From NCBI GenBank assembly GCA_030042885.1, contig JASHYW010000315.1:1-6843 (forward strand): a stretch of 6,843 nucleotides of DNA. Direction: 5' to 3'. The number at the start of each line of letters is the position of its first letter. Position 1 is the first letter of the stretch. Both the position numbers and the translations under genes were made by a program. A model generated the notes under the pieces. That model did no database searches. It saw only the letters and a program-made list of their open reading frames with translations, and had not been told where the DNA came from. Origin of the DNA: Streptosporangiaceae bacterium. Lineage in GTDB: Bacteria; Actinomycetota; Actinomycetes; Streptosporangiales; Streptosporangiaceae. Below are positions 1 to 6,267 of the stretch, piece by piece.

Positions 1-32
1 CGGCGGCCCGTCGGCCAGGTCAGCAAGGCTGG

Positions 33-1322
33 TCAGAGCGGGAACAGCTCCTGCTGTTCCGCCCGCAGCTCGTCGACCATGCGACCGGTCGGGACCTCGA
101 CGTCGTCGTACGTGATGACCTCGTCGATATCCACCGCGCGCCGCAGTCGGCAGCCCTCGGCCACGCCCATCGGCAGCAGGCGCTCGGTACGGGTTATGTC
201 GGCCCGCTCCGCCTGCGCGTAGGTGTCATAGCCCCCCAGCCCGTCCAGCACGTGGCCGGCCGGGAGCGAACGCTTGGCCGTGGTGATCGCTTCGACGCGC
301 GGGCCGCCGAGAGGCGAGACGGTGGCGTCATTGAACAAGACGGCCCGGGCGATGCTGTTGGGCACCTCGAAGTGACACAGGTGGTACGGGGTGTAGAAGC
401 TGTAGAGCGGGCCGGTGCCGAGCTTGTAGAGCTCGAGGTAGTGGCGCTGGCGTGGGTCCTCGTGCGTCGCCATGCAGTAAATGCCGGGACTGGGTTTGGC
501 CCCGACCACGTAGTCGACGATCCCACCGTGCGCGCGCAGCATGTCGATGTCGTAGCGGGTCGTAAGTTCGTCGACGTGTCCCTCGTGATCCCAGCCCAGC
601 ATTCCCCGCTTCGCTACGGTCATGCCTGTGGCATTCGCCACGGTCGCTTGCTCGAAGGAGATCTTCGTCCCGTCGGCAAAGCTCGTGACCATGTAGGTGT
701 TCTGCCCCCAGCGCCTGGCGAAGCCCTCCTGCGTCGTCGGGTTCCGGTGTTCGTCCTGGAGGCCCTTGATGTTTCCGAGCAGCAGCGGAGTGCAACCCAA
801 CTGCCGGACGAAACGCCACAGGTTGACCTGGACCCCGGGCTGGTCGCCATCGCAGCCACTCACCACGATCCCGGCCTTCTCCGCCTTCGTCCGCAGTAGC
901 GGACCCAAAGTCCCGTCCAGCTCGGCATTCATGAGAATCATGTGCTTGCCGTTCTCGATCGCGGACATGGTGACGCGGGCACCGTACTCGACGGCTCCGG
1001 TTACCTCGCAGAGCGCGTCTATTCCGCCCGCCTCGGTCAGGGCGTACGGATTCTCGGTGACAGCCGGTATGCCCTGGGAAATCGCGCGCTCGACACCTCT
1101 CGCGTCGTCGACTTCGGCCAGTTCGGTAATGCCCAGCTCTTCATAGGCCCGGCGCGCGTTCGCGAGATGGCGGTTGGCCACGGCCACCAGGTGCATGCCC
1201 GGCGTCGCGTTGATGATGGTATTGGCCAGGCCCCGGCCCATGAAGCCGGCACCGATCATCCCGACCCTGATCGGGTTTCCGTCGCGTTCACGCTGCTGGA
1301 GAATACGGTCGACGATGATCAT
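33..1322 (-). CDS. NAD(P)-dependent oxidoreductase, homoserine-dehydrogenase-like with C-terminal SAF domain
   Basis: The 429-residue product starts with a Rossmann fold: residues 19-30 carry the dinucleotide-binding pattern G24-A-G26-F-M-G29. A long central catalytic region follows (about 100-340). The C-terminal part (about 345-429, with AKRSLPAGHVLDGLGG at 349-364) resembles SAF domains. This arrangement matches the group described as predicted homoserine dehydrogenase with SAF domain (COG4091 type), cytoplasmic and NAD(P)-linked. True homoserine dehydrogenase function is unlikely, because the context is sugar-nucleotide genes and no ACT domain is seen. The family's substrates are mostly polyols or sugar acids or are unknown, so the substrate here is undetermined. 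The ATG overlaps the stop of the upstream epimerase gene by four bases (ATGA), and GAGGAG (1331-1336) lies 8 nt before it, so the two are translationally coupled. Length looks complete. A role in reducing or oxidising an activated sugar is inferred from context only. Confidence 0.85.
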   Translation of the reverse strand: MIIVDRILQQRERDGNPIRVGMIGAGFMGRGLANTIINATPGMHLVAVANRHLANARRAYEELGITELAEVDDARGVERAISQGIPAVTENPYALTEAGGIDALCEVTGAVEYGARVTMSAIENGKHMILMNAELDGTLGPLLRTKAEKAGIVVSGCDGDQPGVQVNLWRFVRQLGCTPLLLGNIKGLQDEHRNPTTQEGFARRWGQNTYMVTSFADGTKISFEQATVANATGMTVAKRGMLGWDHEGHVDELTTRYDIDMLRAHGGIVDYVVGAKPSPGIYCMATHEDPRQRHYLELYKLGTGPLYSFYTPYHLCHFEVPNSIARAVLFNDATVSPLGGPRVEAITTAKRSLPAGHVLDGLGGYDTYAQAERADITRTERLLPMGVAEGCRLRRAVDIDEVITYDDVEVPTGRMVDELRAEQQELFPL

Positions 1323-1858
1323 AGGGGCTGCTCCTCGAACAGTGGCCAGGACGCATCCTGCGCGGAGATGACCGAGACGGGAAGCGGCCAGTCTAGGCCC
1401 AGGGCCGGATCGTCGTAGCGCAAGCCGCGCGCCTGATCCGGGGCGTAGCGGTGGCCGACGAAGTAGAGCACCTCGACGTCGTCAGTCAGGGTCTGGAAGC
1501 CGTGCGCGAACAGCGGCGGGACCTGAATGGCCCGGCGGTTCTCCCACGTCAGCTCGACTTCCACGTGCTTCAAGAAGGTGGGAGAGTCGGGGCGCAGGTC
1601 GACGATCTGGTCGAGCACCGCCCCTCTGGTGCAACGGACCAGCTTGGGCTCGAGGGCAGGTGCGCACTGCCAGTGCATCCCGCGGATGGTCCCTCGTCTG
1701 GGGCTCCACGAGACATTGCACTGCACCACGGTGGCGGGAAGCCCGGCGGCGGCGAACTCGTCGACGCAGAAACTGCGGGCGAAGAATCCGCGCTCGTCCC
1801 GATGCGGGTCCAGGTCCACCAGCATCGGCCCATCGATGTCAGTCGGCGTGAAATGCAT
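1319..1858 (-). CDS. rmlC: dTDP-4-dehydrorhamnose 3,5-epimerase-like protein (RmlC family)
   Basis: The 179-residue cupin enzyme would epimerise C3 and/or C5 of an NDP-4-keto-6-deoxyhexose in the cytoplasm. The family signature is clear: DERGFFAR (21-28), RGMHWQ (59-64) with catalytic base H62, K72, AHGF (118-121), the tyrosines Y132 and Y138, and the SxxD aspartate D168. These positions match the key residues of characterised RmlC enzymes, so an active epimerase is expected. Length is at the short end of the usual 180-200. The start fits the family N-terminus, although the nearest purine-rich site (GGAAGG, 1875-1880) is 16 nt away, unusually far. It sits 67 bp after the PIG-L gene and overlaps the SAF oxidoreductase gene by 4 bp. 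No RmlA, RmlB or RmlD partner lies in the window, so the substrate may be a CDP- or other NDP-sugar rather than the rhamnose precursor. Single-carbon epimerisation cannot be excluded. Confidence 0.92.
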   Translation of the reverse strand: MHFTPTDIDGPMLVDLDPHRDERGFFARSFCVDEFAAAGLPATVVQCNVSWSPRRGTIRGMHWQCAPALEPKLVRCTRGAVLDQIVDLRPDSPTFLKHVEVELTWENRRAIQVPPLFAHGFQTLTDDVEVLYFVGHRYAPDQARGLRYDDPALGLDWPLPVSVISAQDASWPLFEEQPL

Positions 1859-1891
1859 AATCGCGCTACCGTGTCCTTCCCGTCCGGACCA

Positions 1892-1917
1892 GCCCCAGCG
1901 CGTGACGTGTCTGGGGC
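1892..1917 (-). other. Inverted repeat in the PIG-L/rmlC gap
   Basis: Perfect 7-bp arms GCCCCAG (1892-1898) and CTGGGGC (1911-1917) enclose a 12-nt loop. They occupy the only sizeable gap (67 bp) inside the sugar-gene run. No T-tract follows in the direction of transcription, so a strong intrinsic terminator is unlikely. A partial terminator, mRNA-processing or stabilising hairpin, or a protein-binding dyad are all possible. Seen directly in the sequence; the role is inferred. Confidence 0.4.
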
Positions 1918-1925
1918 GGGCGTGG

Positions 1926-2576
1926 TTAACAACAGATCAATGACTTCGTGCACGTGAACGCCTCGGCATAGGGTGCCCGGCATTCCATTCCGCGCAGCCG
2001 GGCTAGTCCCAGGAATACCTCATCATCCCACCAATCGCGATTCCTCTGGGATGGGAAGCACTTGTTCAGCAGCTCTACCTTGCGCCGCGCCATGTCGGCC
2101 GGAAGCGGGAAATACATGGACGGACGGCCGAGGTCGCCATCCCATTTCGGGATCTCGTATGCGAGGTACAGCTGGTCGCGGAAGACGGTGGGCACGATCT
2201 CGGCTATAACCCGGTGATCCTGATGCGCGTCATCGCGTGAGGGCGCGACGATGAGGTCCGGCGAACATGATCGGGCTACCTGCTCAAGGGTTTCCTTCAC
2301 CCGATCCCAGGCCGCGGGCAGCCGGCCCTCTGGCAGGTCGAACAGTTCGACGGTCAGGTCCGCCGCGGGCAGGAAGGAATGCGCCGCATCACGCGCTTCC
2401 AGCTGACGGCCGGTCGTTCCAGTCAGCACAACATAACGTGCCCGCAGGCCGGCCCGGCTCTCGGCGAGGCTGAGCAACATCCCGCCCGCGCCAATCTCGA
2501 TGTCGTCGGGGTGCGCGCCGATAGCGAGCACGGACAGTTGCCGACCCGGCGATATCGTCAGTTGCAGTGGAAGCAT
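1926..2576 (-). CDS. PIG-L family N-acetylsugar deacetylase (LmbE-like)
   Basis: The 216-residue protein has the PIG-L/LmbE signature AHPDD at 21-25, which provides zinc ligands H22 and D25 and the catalytic base D24. The second motif HQDH (118-121) provides the third zinc ligand H121. Family members remove N-acetyl groups from sugars such as GlcNAc-inositol, GlcNAc-PI and N-acetylated glycosides, acting in the cytoplasm. The substrate here is unknown. Its place between a sugar-phosphate nucleotidyltransferase and an RmlC epimerase suggests an activated sugar or a glycan intermediate. It is shorter than mycothiol MshB-type enzymes (about 290-300 residues), so it is not a mycothiol gene. The ATG lies 7 bp after the upstream stop; a weak GGTGAG (2583-2588) overlaps that stop, consistent with coupled translation. 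The protein ends with a Cys-rich tail (CTKSLICC). Confidence 0.88.
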   Translation of the reverse strand: MLPLQLTISPGRQLSVLAIGAHPDDIEIGAGGMLLSLAESRAGLRARYVVLTGTTGRQLEARDAAHSFLPAADLTVELFDLPEGRLPAAWDRVKETLEQVARSCSPDLIVAPSRDDAHQDHRVIAEIVPTVFRDQLYLAYEIPKWDGDLGRPSMYFPLPADMARRKVELLNKCFPSQRNRDWWDDEVFLGLARLRGMECRAPYAEAFTCTKSLICC

Positions 2577-2583
2577 GCGCGGC

Positions 2584-3456
2584 TCACCGTGGCGACACTA
2601 TGGATACGGGCCTGGAAATCGGCCCGCCAGCTGGCCCGAACAAGCCTTCGTCAGCCTGCATGCTAGTGCCGGACCGTTCCGCATCCCAGATCATCCACGG
2701 GCATGTCCCCTTGTGGTACATCTCCTCTAGATGCGCGCGTTCCTTCACCGTGTCAGCGGGCGACCAGTATCCCTTGTACGGGTAGGCGAGGACGCGCCGT
2801 TGCGGGACCAGTCGCATAAGTGCATCCCCGACGAGGTCTTCGCCCTCGTGCAGGTGTTCGAAGATCTCCGGCCGCAGTAGGAAGTAGCCGCCGTTCTCCC
2901 ACTGGCGCAGGTCGCTCATGGGCGTTACCTGCGTGATCAGCCCGTCTCCGTCGATGTCAACCACGTGATGTGACGACTGAGGGGGCACCGCGAGTAGGCC
3001 CGCCACGGCACTGCTGGCTTCGAATCTCGCGATCATATCGGGCAGCGGCGCATTCGTGAGCACATCGGCATAATTAGCCATGAACATCGCCTCGCCATCG
3101 ACGTGATGGCGAACTCGGCGCAGCCGTTCTCCGATCGCGGAGTGCAGGCCCGTGTCGACGAAGGTGATTCTCCAATCGGAGATGTCGGTGCTGAACAGCT
3201 TAATATCGTGGGCGCCGTTCTCCAAGACGAAGTCGTTGGACCTCGTCTCGTCGTAGTTCAGGAAATAGTCCTTGATCGCAGTGGCGCCATAGCCGAGGCA
3301 CAGTATGAAATCGGTGTGCCCGAAATGGGCGTAGTAACGCATGACGTGCCAGAGCAGCGGACGCTCCCCGACCATCCCCATCGGCTTGGGTACCAAACTG
3401 GCGGGGCTCTCGCGCATCCGCATCCCGAGACCGCCGCAGAAAAGTACGACCTTCAC
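2584..3456 (-). CDS. Glucose-1-phosphate cytidylyltransferase-like sugar-phosphate nucleotidyltransferase
   Basis: The 290-residue product aligns by eye with RfbF-type glucose-1-phosphate cytidylyltransferases, which make CDP-sugars from CTP and a hexose 1-phosphate. Visible landmarks are the nucleotide loop CGGLGMRM (7-14), VPKPM (22-26) with the conserved lysine K24, LLWHVM (34-39), FVDTGLHS (99-106), the metal-binding aspartate D131 in NYAD, NGGYFLLRP (188-196), PADT with D235, and a C-terminal segment GTCPWMIWD (250-258) typical of the RfbF group. The glutamate-lysine-proline motif that usually contacts the sugar phosphate is absent: residues 176-181 read QVTPMS. It therefore probably belongs to a divergent subgroup; CTP use and the identity of the sugar are inferred. 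About 32 extra residues follow the family core. It starts with GTG, preceded by GGGAG (3465-3469) with 8-nt spacing, and lies 23 bp after the sigma factor gene. Confidence 0.87.
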   Translation of the reverse strand: MKVVLFCGGLGMRMRESPASLVPKPMGMVGERPLLWHVMRYYAHFGHTDFILCLGYGATAIKDYFLNYDETRSNDFVLENGAHDIKLFSTDISDWRITFVDTGLHSAIGERLRRVRHHVDGEAMFMANYADVLTNAPLPDMIARFEASSAVAGLLAVPPQSSHHVVDIDGDGLITQVTPMSDLRQWENGGYFLLRPEIFEHLHEGEDLVGDALMRLVPQRRVLAYPYKGYWSPADTVKERAHLEEMYHKGTCPWMIWDAERSGTSMQADEGLFGPAGGPISRPVSIVSPR

Positions 3457-3479
3457 GATTTACACTCCCTATTCACGGG

Positions 3480-4052
3480 TCACGAAGCCTGGAGCAGGAC
3501 GCGCAGTTGAGCCAGGCACCGCCCTCGGGTGGGACCGATGCTGCCGATGGGCAGGTCGAGTTGATCCGATATCTCGGCGTAGGAGGCGGGCGGATCGGCC
3601 ATGAGCAGCTCGAGGAGCCGTTGCCAGCGCTTGGGTAGCCGGGACAGGGCATCGCGAACGACCTGATCACGTTCGGCGGCGAGAATACGCTCGTCGACCT
3701 CGGGGCCTGATGCGATGGCGCCGGTTAGGACCTCGTGATCGTGGGCGAGCACGACCCGTTTGCGCGCCGCCAGGCTGCGCAGGCACTCATTCCGTGCGGT
3801 CGCCGCCAGCCAGGAACCCACACGATCGGGATACTCGATCCGGTCGATGTGCTCGAGCAGGCGCAGCCACGTGGTCTGGGCCACATCGGCGGCGTCGCTC
3901 TCCACCAGCTTGAATTCGGAGGTAATGGCCCAGATAAGCCTGGCGAACTGATCGACCAGGCACTCCCACGCCCCCCGGTCTCCGGCAGCGGCACCACGCA
4001 CCAGTCCCACGATGTCTGGAGCATCGCGGTCTTGCTCACCGGTCCTCGTCAC
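3480..4052 (-). CDS. ECF-type RNA polymerase sigma factor (sigma-70 family)
   Basis: This small sigma factor has only regions 2 and 4. With the chosen start it has 190 residues: region 2 spans about 32-98, including SDAADVAQTTWLRLLEHID and VGSWLAATARNECLRSLA. Region 4 is about 130-186, with a helix-turn-helix around SYAEISDQLDLPIGSIGPTR. It should direct RNA polymerase to a specific promoter set. I prefer the GTG at 4052, because GGAGG (4059-4063) lies 6 nt upstream and the protein then begins MTRTGEQDRDAPD, as in actinomycete relatives. An in-frame GTG at 4079 would add nine residues but lacks a comparable site. No anti-sigma factor gene is visible in the window, and no transmembrane segment is present. 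It is unusual that the gene stands directly (23 bp) before the sugar-nucleotide genes, which suggests co-transcription; the regulon is unknown. Confidence 0.9.
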   Translation of the reverse strand: MTRTGEQDRDAPDIVGLVRGAAAGDRGAWECLVDQFARLIWAITSEFKLVESDAADVAQTTWLRLLEHIDRIEYPDRVGSWLAATARNECLRSLAARKRVVLAHDHEVLTGAIASGPEVDERILAAERDQVVRDALSRLPKRWQRLLELLMADPPASYAEISDQLDLPIGSIGPTRGRCLAQLRVLLQAS

Positions 4053-4125
4053 TCCGCCCCTCCCTATGTGCACACGCACGAACCGTCAGCACCCCACGAC
4101 TCCAAGGCGGGCTGCCGGCTGAGCG

Positions 4126-4154
4126 TATATATCGAGATTTCAGGCAAGATTTCA
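4126..4154 (-). promoter_or_regulatory. Candidate promoter/operator upstream of the sigma factor gene
   Basis: In the gap before the sigma factor gene there is an AT-rich TATATAT (4126-4132), which could serve as a -10 element on the minus strand. It is followed on its upstream side by two perfect copies of AGATTTCA (4135-4142 and 4147-4154) separated by GGCA, a 12-bp period. No good housekeeping -35 hexamer stands at 16-18 bp, so an ECF-type or activator-dependent promoter is possible. The repeats are seen directly; the promoter role is inferred. Confidence 0.35.
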
Positions 4155-4205
4155 TGCGTAGCGTGACTTGTAGTAGTCAGCTCCGATATCGTCGGCGGAT
4201 AACCG

Positions 4206-5681
4206 TTAATAAGCCCCCGACCTCCACACCAGGACCCAAATCGTTTTCCACAGGATCTGGAGGTCCAGGGCGAACGACCAGTTCTCCACGTACCGCAGGT
4301 CGAGCCGCACCGATTCGTCCCAGCTCAGGTCCGATCGCCCGTTGACCTGCCAAAGACCAGTGATGCCCGGCTTCACCACGAGCCTGCGGCGGACGTGCTC
4401 GGCGTATCTCGCGGCCTCGTCCGGAAGAGCCGGGCGTGGGCCCACCAGCGACATGTGACCGAAGAACACGTTGAGAAGCTGCGGCAGCTCATCAATCGAC
4501 CAGCGCCGTAGGTGCGCCCCCACTGCAGTGACACGGGGATCGTTGCGGAGCTTGAAGAGGATCCCATCACTGTCGTTACGCCCGAGCAGTTCCTGTTTAC
4601 GCTGCTCGGCGTCGACGACCATGGTGCGGAACTTGTAGATCCGGAACGCCCGGCCGTCCTTTCCCACCCGCACCTGCGTGAAGAGCGCTGGACCGCGGTC
4701 GTGGAGCCGGATCATCACCCCGACAACGATCATCAGGGGGGAGAGCACGATCAGCGCCGCACCAGCGGTGCACCGATCGAACAGATCCTTGAGGAGCAGG
4801 CGTGCGCCGGACAGTTGCGGATGATCCACGTGCAAGAGGGTGAGCCCCGCCGTCGGCCGGATCGTGGTCCGCGGACCCGCGACATCAAGCAGGGCGGGCG
4901 AGACGCACAGGTCAGTACCGGTTTTCTCCAGCTCCCAGGCCAGGCTGCGGAGCCTGATGCCGTCCATTTCCGGGCAGGCGAGTACCGCAACCGTATCGGC
5001 GTCAAGAGCGCGCACGGCGGCCGTGACATCGTCGAGGCCACCGTGTACCGGCACTCCGGCGATCTCGGAGCATCCTGATGGCCTCGCCACGCAGGCGCCG
5101 ACCACCGTCAACCCGTGGTAGGGCTCTCGTCGCAGTTCGCTGATCAGGTCGGCCACCGCTGGTTCATGGCCAACCGCCACGACGCTGAGCATGCACGATC
5201 CGGACAATCGTTGCCTGTGTAGTCGCTTGCGAATCAGGTACCTGGCGACCAGATCGAACATGGTGACGCTGGGCAGGGCAATCACCACGTAGCCTCGCGA
5301 CAGCTGCAGGTTGACCGCAAACGAGAAGACCCCGACGGCCGCGGTGAGGCCCACACCGGCGTTCAGGACCTTGCGGAACTCATCAGAACCGGTCCCGACA
5401 AACCGAACGTCATACCCTCCGGCGAGCCAGAGAGCGGCGAGCCAGAGCACCGGCAACGCCAGGCTCAGCGCTACGTAGGTCCCCGTGACGCCGTGGCCGA
5501 AGCGAAGCTGGACTGCGGTGAACACGCCCAAGACGGCGCAACCGAGGTCAACCACGGCGGCCTTGCGCAGGTAATCCTTCGCCCATGCGGACGAACGCCT
5601 GACGCCCTGCCGCCCGTAACGTTCCCGGGTAACGGCAAAACCAGACATGCGCGCCCACCCCCCGCGGGCAGCACCCAGCAT
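4206..5681 (-). CDS. Exopolysaccharide polyprenyl glycosylphosphotransferase (sugar transferase)
   Basis: This membrane enzyme transfers a sugar 1-phosphate from an NDP-sugar to undecaprenyl phosphate, the first step of capsule or exopolysaccharide assembly. With the chosen ATG it has 491 residues. The N-terminal half holds four hydrophobic segments (about 41-60, 70-88, 109-125, 130-146), followed by a Rossmann-like segment (about 166-198). A further hydrophobic stretch (304-324) precedes the catalytic bacterial sugar-transferase domain. That domain shows KFRTM (350-354), the catalytic Asp-Glu dyad D397-E398 in SIDELPQL, MSLVGPRP (410-417) and PGITGLWQVNGRSD (438-451). This is the large polytopic (WbaP/WcaJ-like) architecture of usual length. 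The chosen ATG has GGGAG (5690-5694) 8 nt upstream. An ATG at 5729 would add 16 residues without a clear binding site; one at 5648 is also possible. The sugar loaded (often glucose or galactose) cannot be read from the sequence. It lies 153 bp before the sigma factor gene. Confidence 0.93.
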   Translation of the reverse strand: MLGAARGGWARMSGFAVTRERYGRQGVRRSSAWAKDYLRKAAVVDLGCAVLGVFTAVQLRFGHGVTGTYVALSLALPVLWLAALWLAGGYDVRFVGTGSDEFRKVLNAGVGLTAAVGVFSFAVNLQLSRGYVVIALPSVTMFDLVARYLIRKRLHRQRLSGSCMLSVVAVGHEPAVADLISELRREPYHGLTVVGACVARPSGCSEIAGVPVHGGLDDVTAAVRALDADTVAVLACPEMDGIRLRSLAWELEKTGTDLCVSPALLDVAGPRTTIRPTAGLTLLHVDHPQLSGARLLLKDLFDRCTAGAALIVLSPLMIVVGVMIRLHDRGPALFTQVRVGKDGRAFRIYKFRTMVVDAEQRKQELLGRNDSDGILFKLRNDPRVTAVGAHLRRWSIDELPQLLNVFFGHMSLVGPRPALPDEAARYAEHVRRRLVVKPGITGLWQVNGRSDLSWDESVRLDLRYVENWSFALDLQILWKTIWVLVWRSGAY

Positions 5682-5782
5682 GCTCGGCACTCCCACGCTC
5701 CCACTCAGTCCGCCCGAGATCTCCCGCATAGGAGACGCATACCTAAATCCAGTGGTTTACGGGCACAGGTCGTAACTTATCC

Positions 5783-5800
5783 GGTACATACCAGTGCACT
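5783..5800. promoter_or_regulatory. Two abutting dyads, operator-like
   Basis: GGTACATACC (5783-5792, arms GGTA/TACC) is followed without a gap by the perfect palindrome AGTGCACT (5793-5800). Both lie in the AT-richer segment about 100 bp before the sugar transferase start, where a regulator of the polysaccharide locus could bind. The dyads are seen directly; the operator role is inferred. Confidence 0.3.
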
Positions 5801-5839
5801 AACTCGCAACATACTTCGCATAATGAGAGAAGATTTGAC

Positions 5840-5862
5840 AAACCGGAAAAAACAACCAGTTT
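5840..5862 (-). other. Hairpin-forming segment with T-rich loop
   Basis: On the minus strand AAACTGG (5862-5856) can pair with CCGGTTT (5846-5840), with one G-U pair, around the 9-nt loop TTGTTTTTT. The six consecutive T residues could also act as the tail of a weak terminator, or the A-tract as curved promoter DNA. It lies within the probable promoter region of the sugar transferase gene. No function is established. Confidence 0.25.
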
Positions 5863-6106
5863 GCACCCGAGTTGCAACCGACGCTCCCGGCCGCACACGA
5901 GATTGCGGTAGCAGCGCGGTCACGCGCCGCCGCATCCGGGGGTCACAGCCCGCCTCGCAGGGGCCCTGGCGAATATCCGGAACAGCTCGCCCGAAGTCCT
6001 CGCCGCGTCCGGTGATGACAAGCGGTCCAGGCGGCGATCAGGCAGATCTATGCCCTTTCCGCCGGCTTGGCCCGGCTTGACACGTGATGGTGAGGCTCCG
6101 CGGCCA

Positions 6107-6118
6107 GGTCAGCTGACC
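6107..6118. repeat. Perfect 12-bp palindrome
   Basis: GGTCAGCTGACC is its own reverse complement and lies isolated in the GC-rich intergenic region. With no loop it looks more like a binding site for a dimeric protein than like an RNA hairpin. It is about 430 bp upstream of the sugar transferase and 150 bp beyond the hydrolase stop, so its target gene is unclear. Confidence 0.4.
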
Positions 6119-6238
6119 GGGCAGTGCGGTGGGCGTGCCGGTGTCCCAACCGTCACAGCGGGCCCGCAGGCCCCAGGCCACCCAAGGGTAGAACCGGCCG
6201 CGTCAGGGGGCGGGGCCTCCGCACGGGACGGTGACGGG

Positions 6239-6254
6239 CCAGGGTCGGCCCTGG
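6239..6254 (-). terminator. GC-rich hairpin downstream of the hydrolase gene
   Basis: CCAGGG (6239-6244) and CCCTGG (6249-6254) form a perfect 6-bp stem with the 4-nt loop TCGG/CCGA. It lies 15 bp past the stop codon of the GH12-like gene. No T-tract follows on the minus strand, which is common for terminators in high-GC actinomycetes but leaves the call uncertain. Confidence 0.45.
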
Positions 6255-6267
6255 TGGAAGGGGTGGG

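Noticed and set aside
252..899. Plus-strand open frame of 215 codons opposite the SAF oxidoreductase
   Set aside because: It is antisense to a well-supported enzyme gene; its product shows no family motif and arises from high-GC codon bias.
1451..1957. Plus-strand open frames opposite rmlC
   Set aside because: They lie over a gene with an intact active site, have no recognisable domain and no good ribosome binding site; treated as shadows.
1926..2576. PIG-L gene as mycothiol deacetylase MshB
   Set aside because: It is much shorter than MshB and sits in a sugar-nucleotide operon; only the general PIG-L motifs are shared.
4512..5078. Plus-strand open frame of 188 codons opposite the sugar transferase
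   Set aside because: The charged low-information product shows no domain and lies entirely antisense to the transferase catalytic half.
5835..5840. Perfect TTGACA on the plus strand as a -35 element
   Set aside because: No acceptable -10 hexamer follows at 16-18 bp and there is no plus-strand gene for it to serve.
5914..5927. GCGCG-GTCA-CGCGC hairpin
   Set aside because: A 5-bp GC stem is easily found by chance in such GC-rich DNA; no tail or position supports a function.
5493..6080. Plus-strand open frame running from the sugar transferase into the intergenic region
   Set aside because: Half is antisense to the transferase and the rest is Arg/Pro/Ser-rich without motifs; the AT-rich promoter-like segment falls inside it.
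6081..6086. CACGTG palindrome
   Set aside because: A six-base palindrome is expected by chance in DNA of this length and composition.
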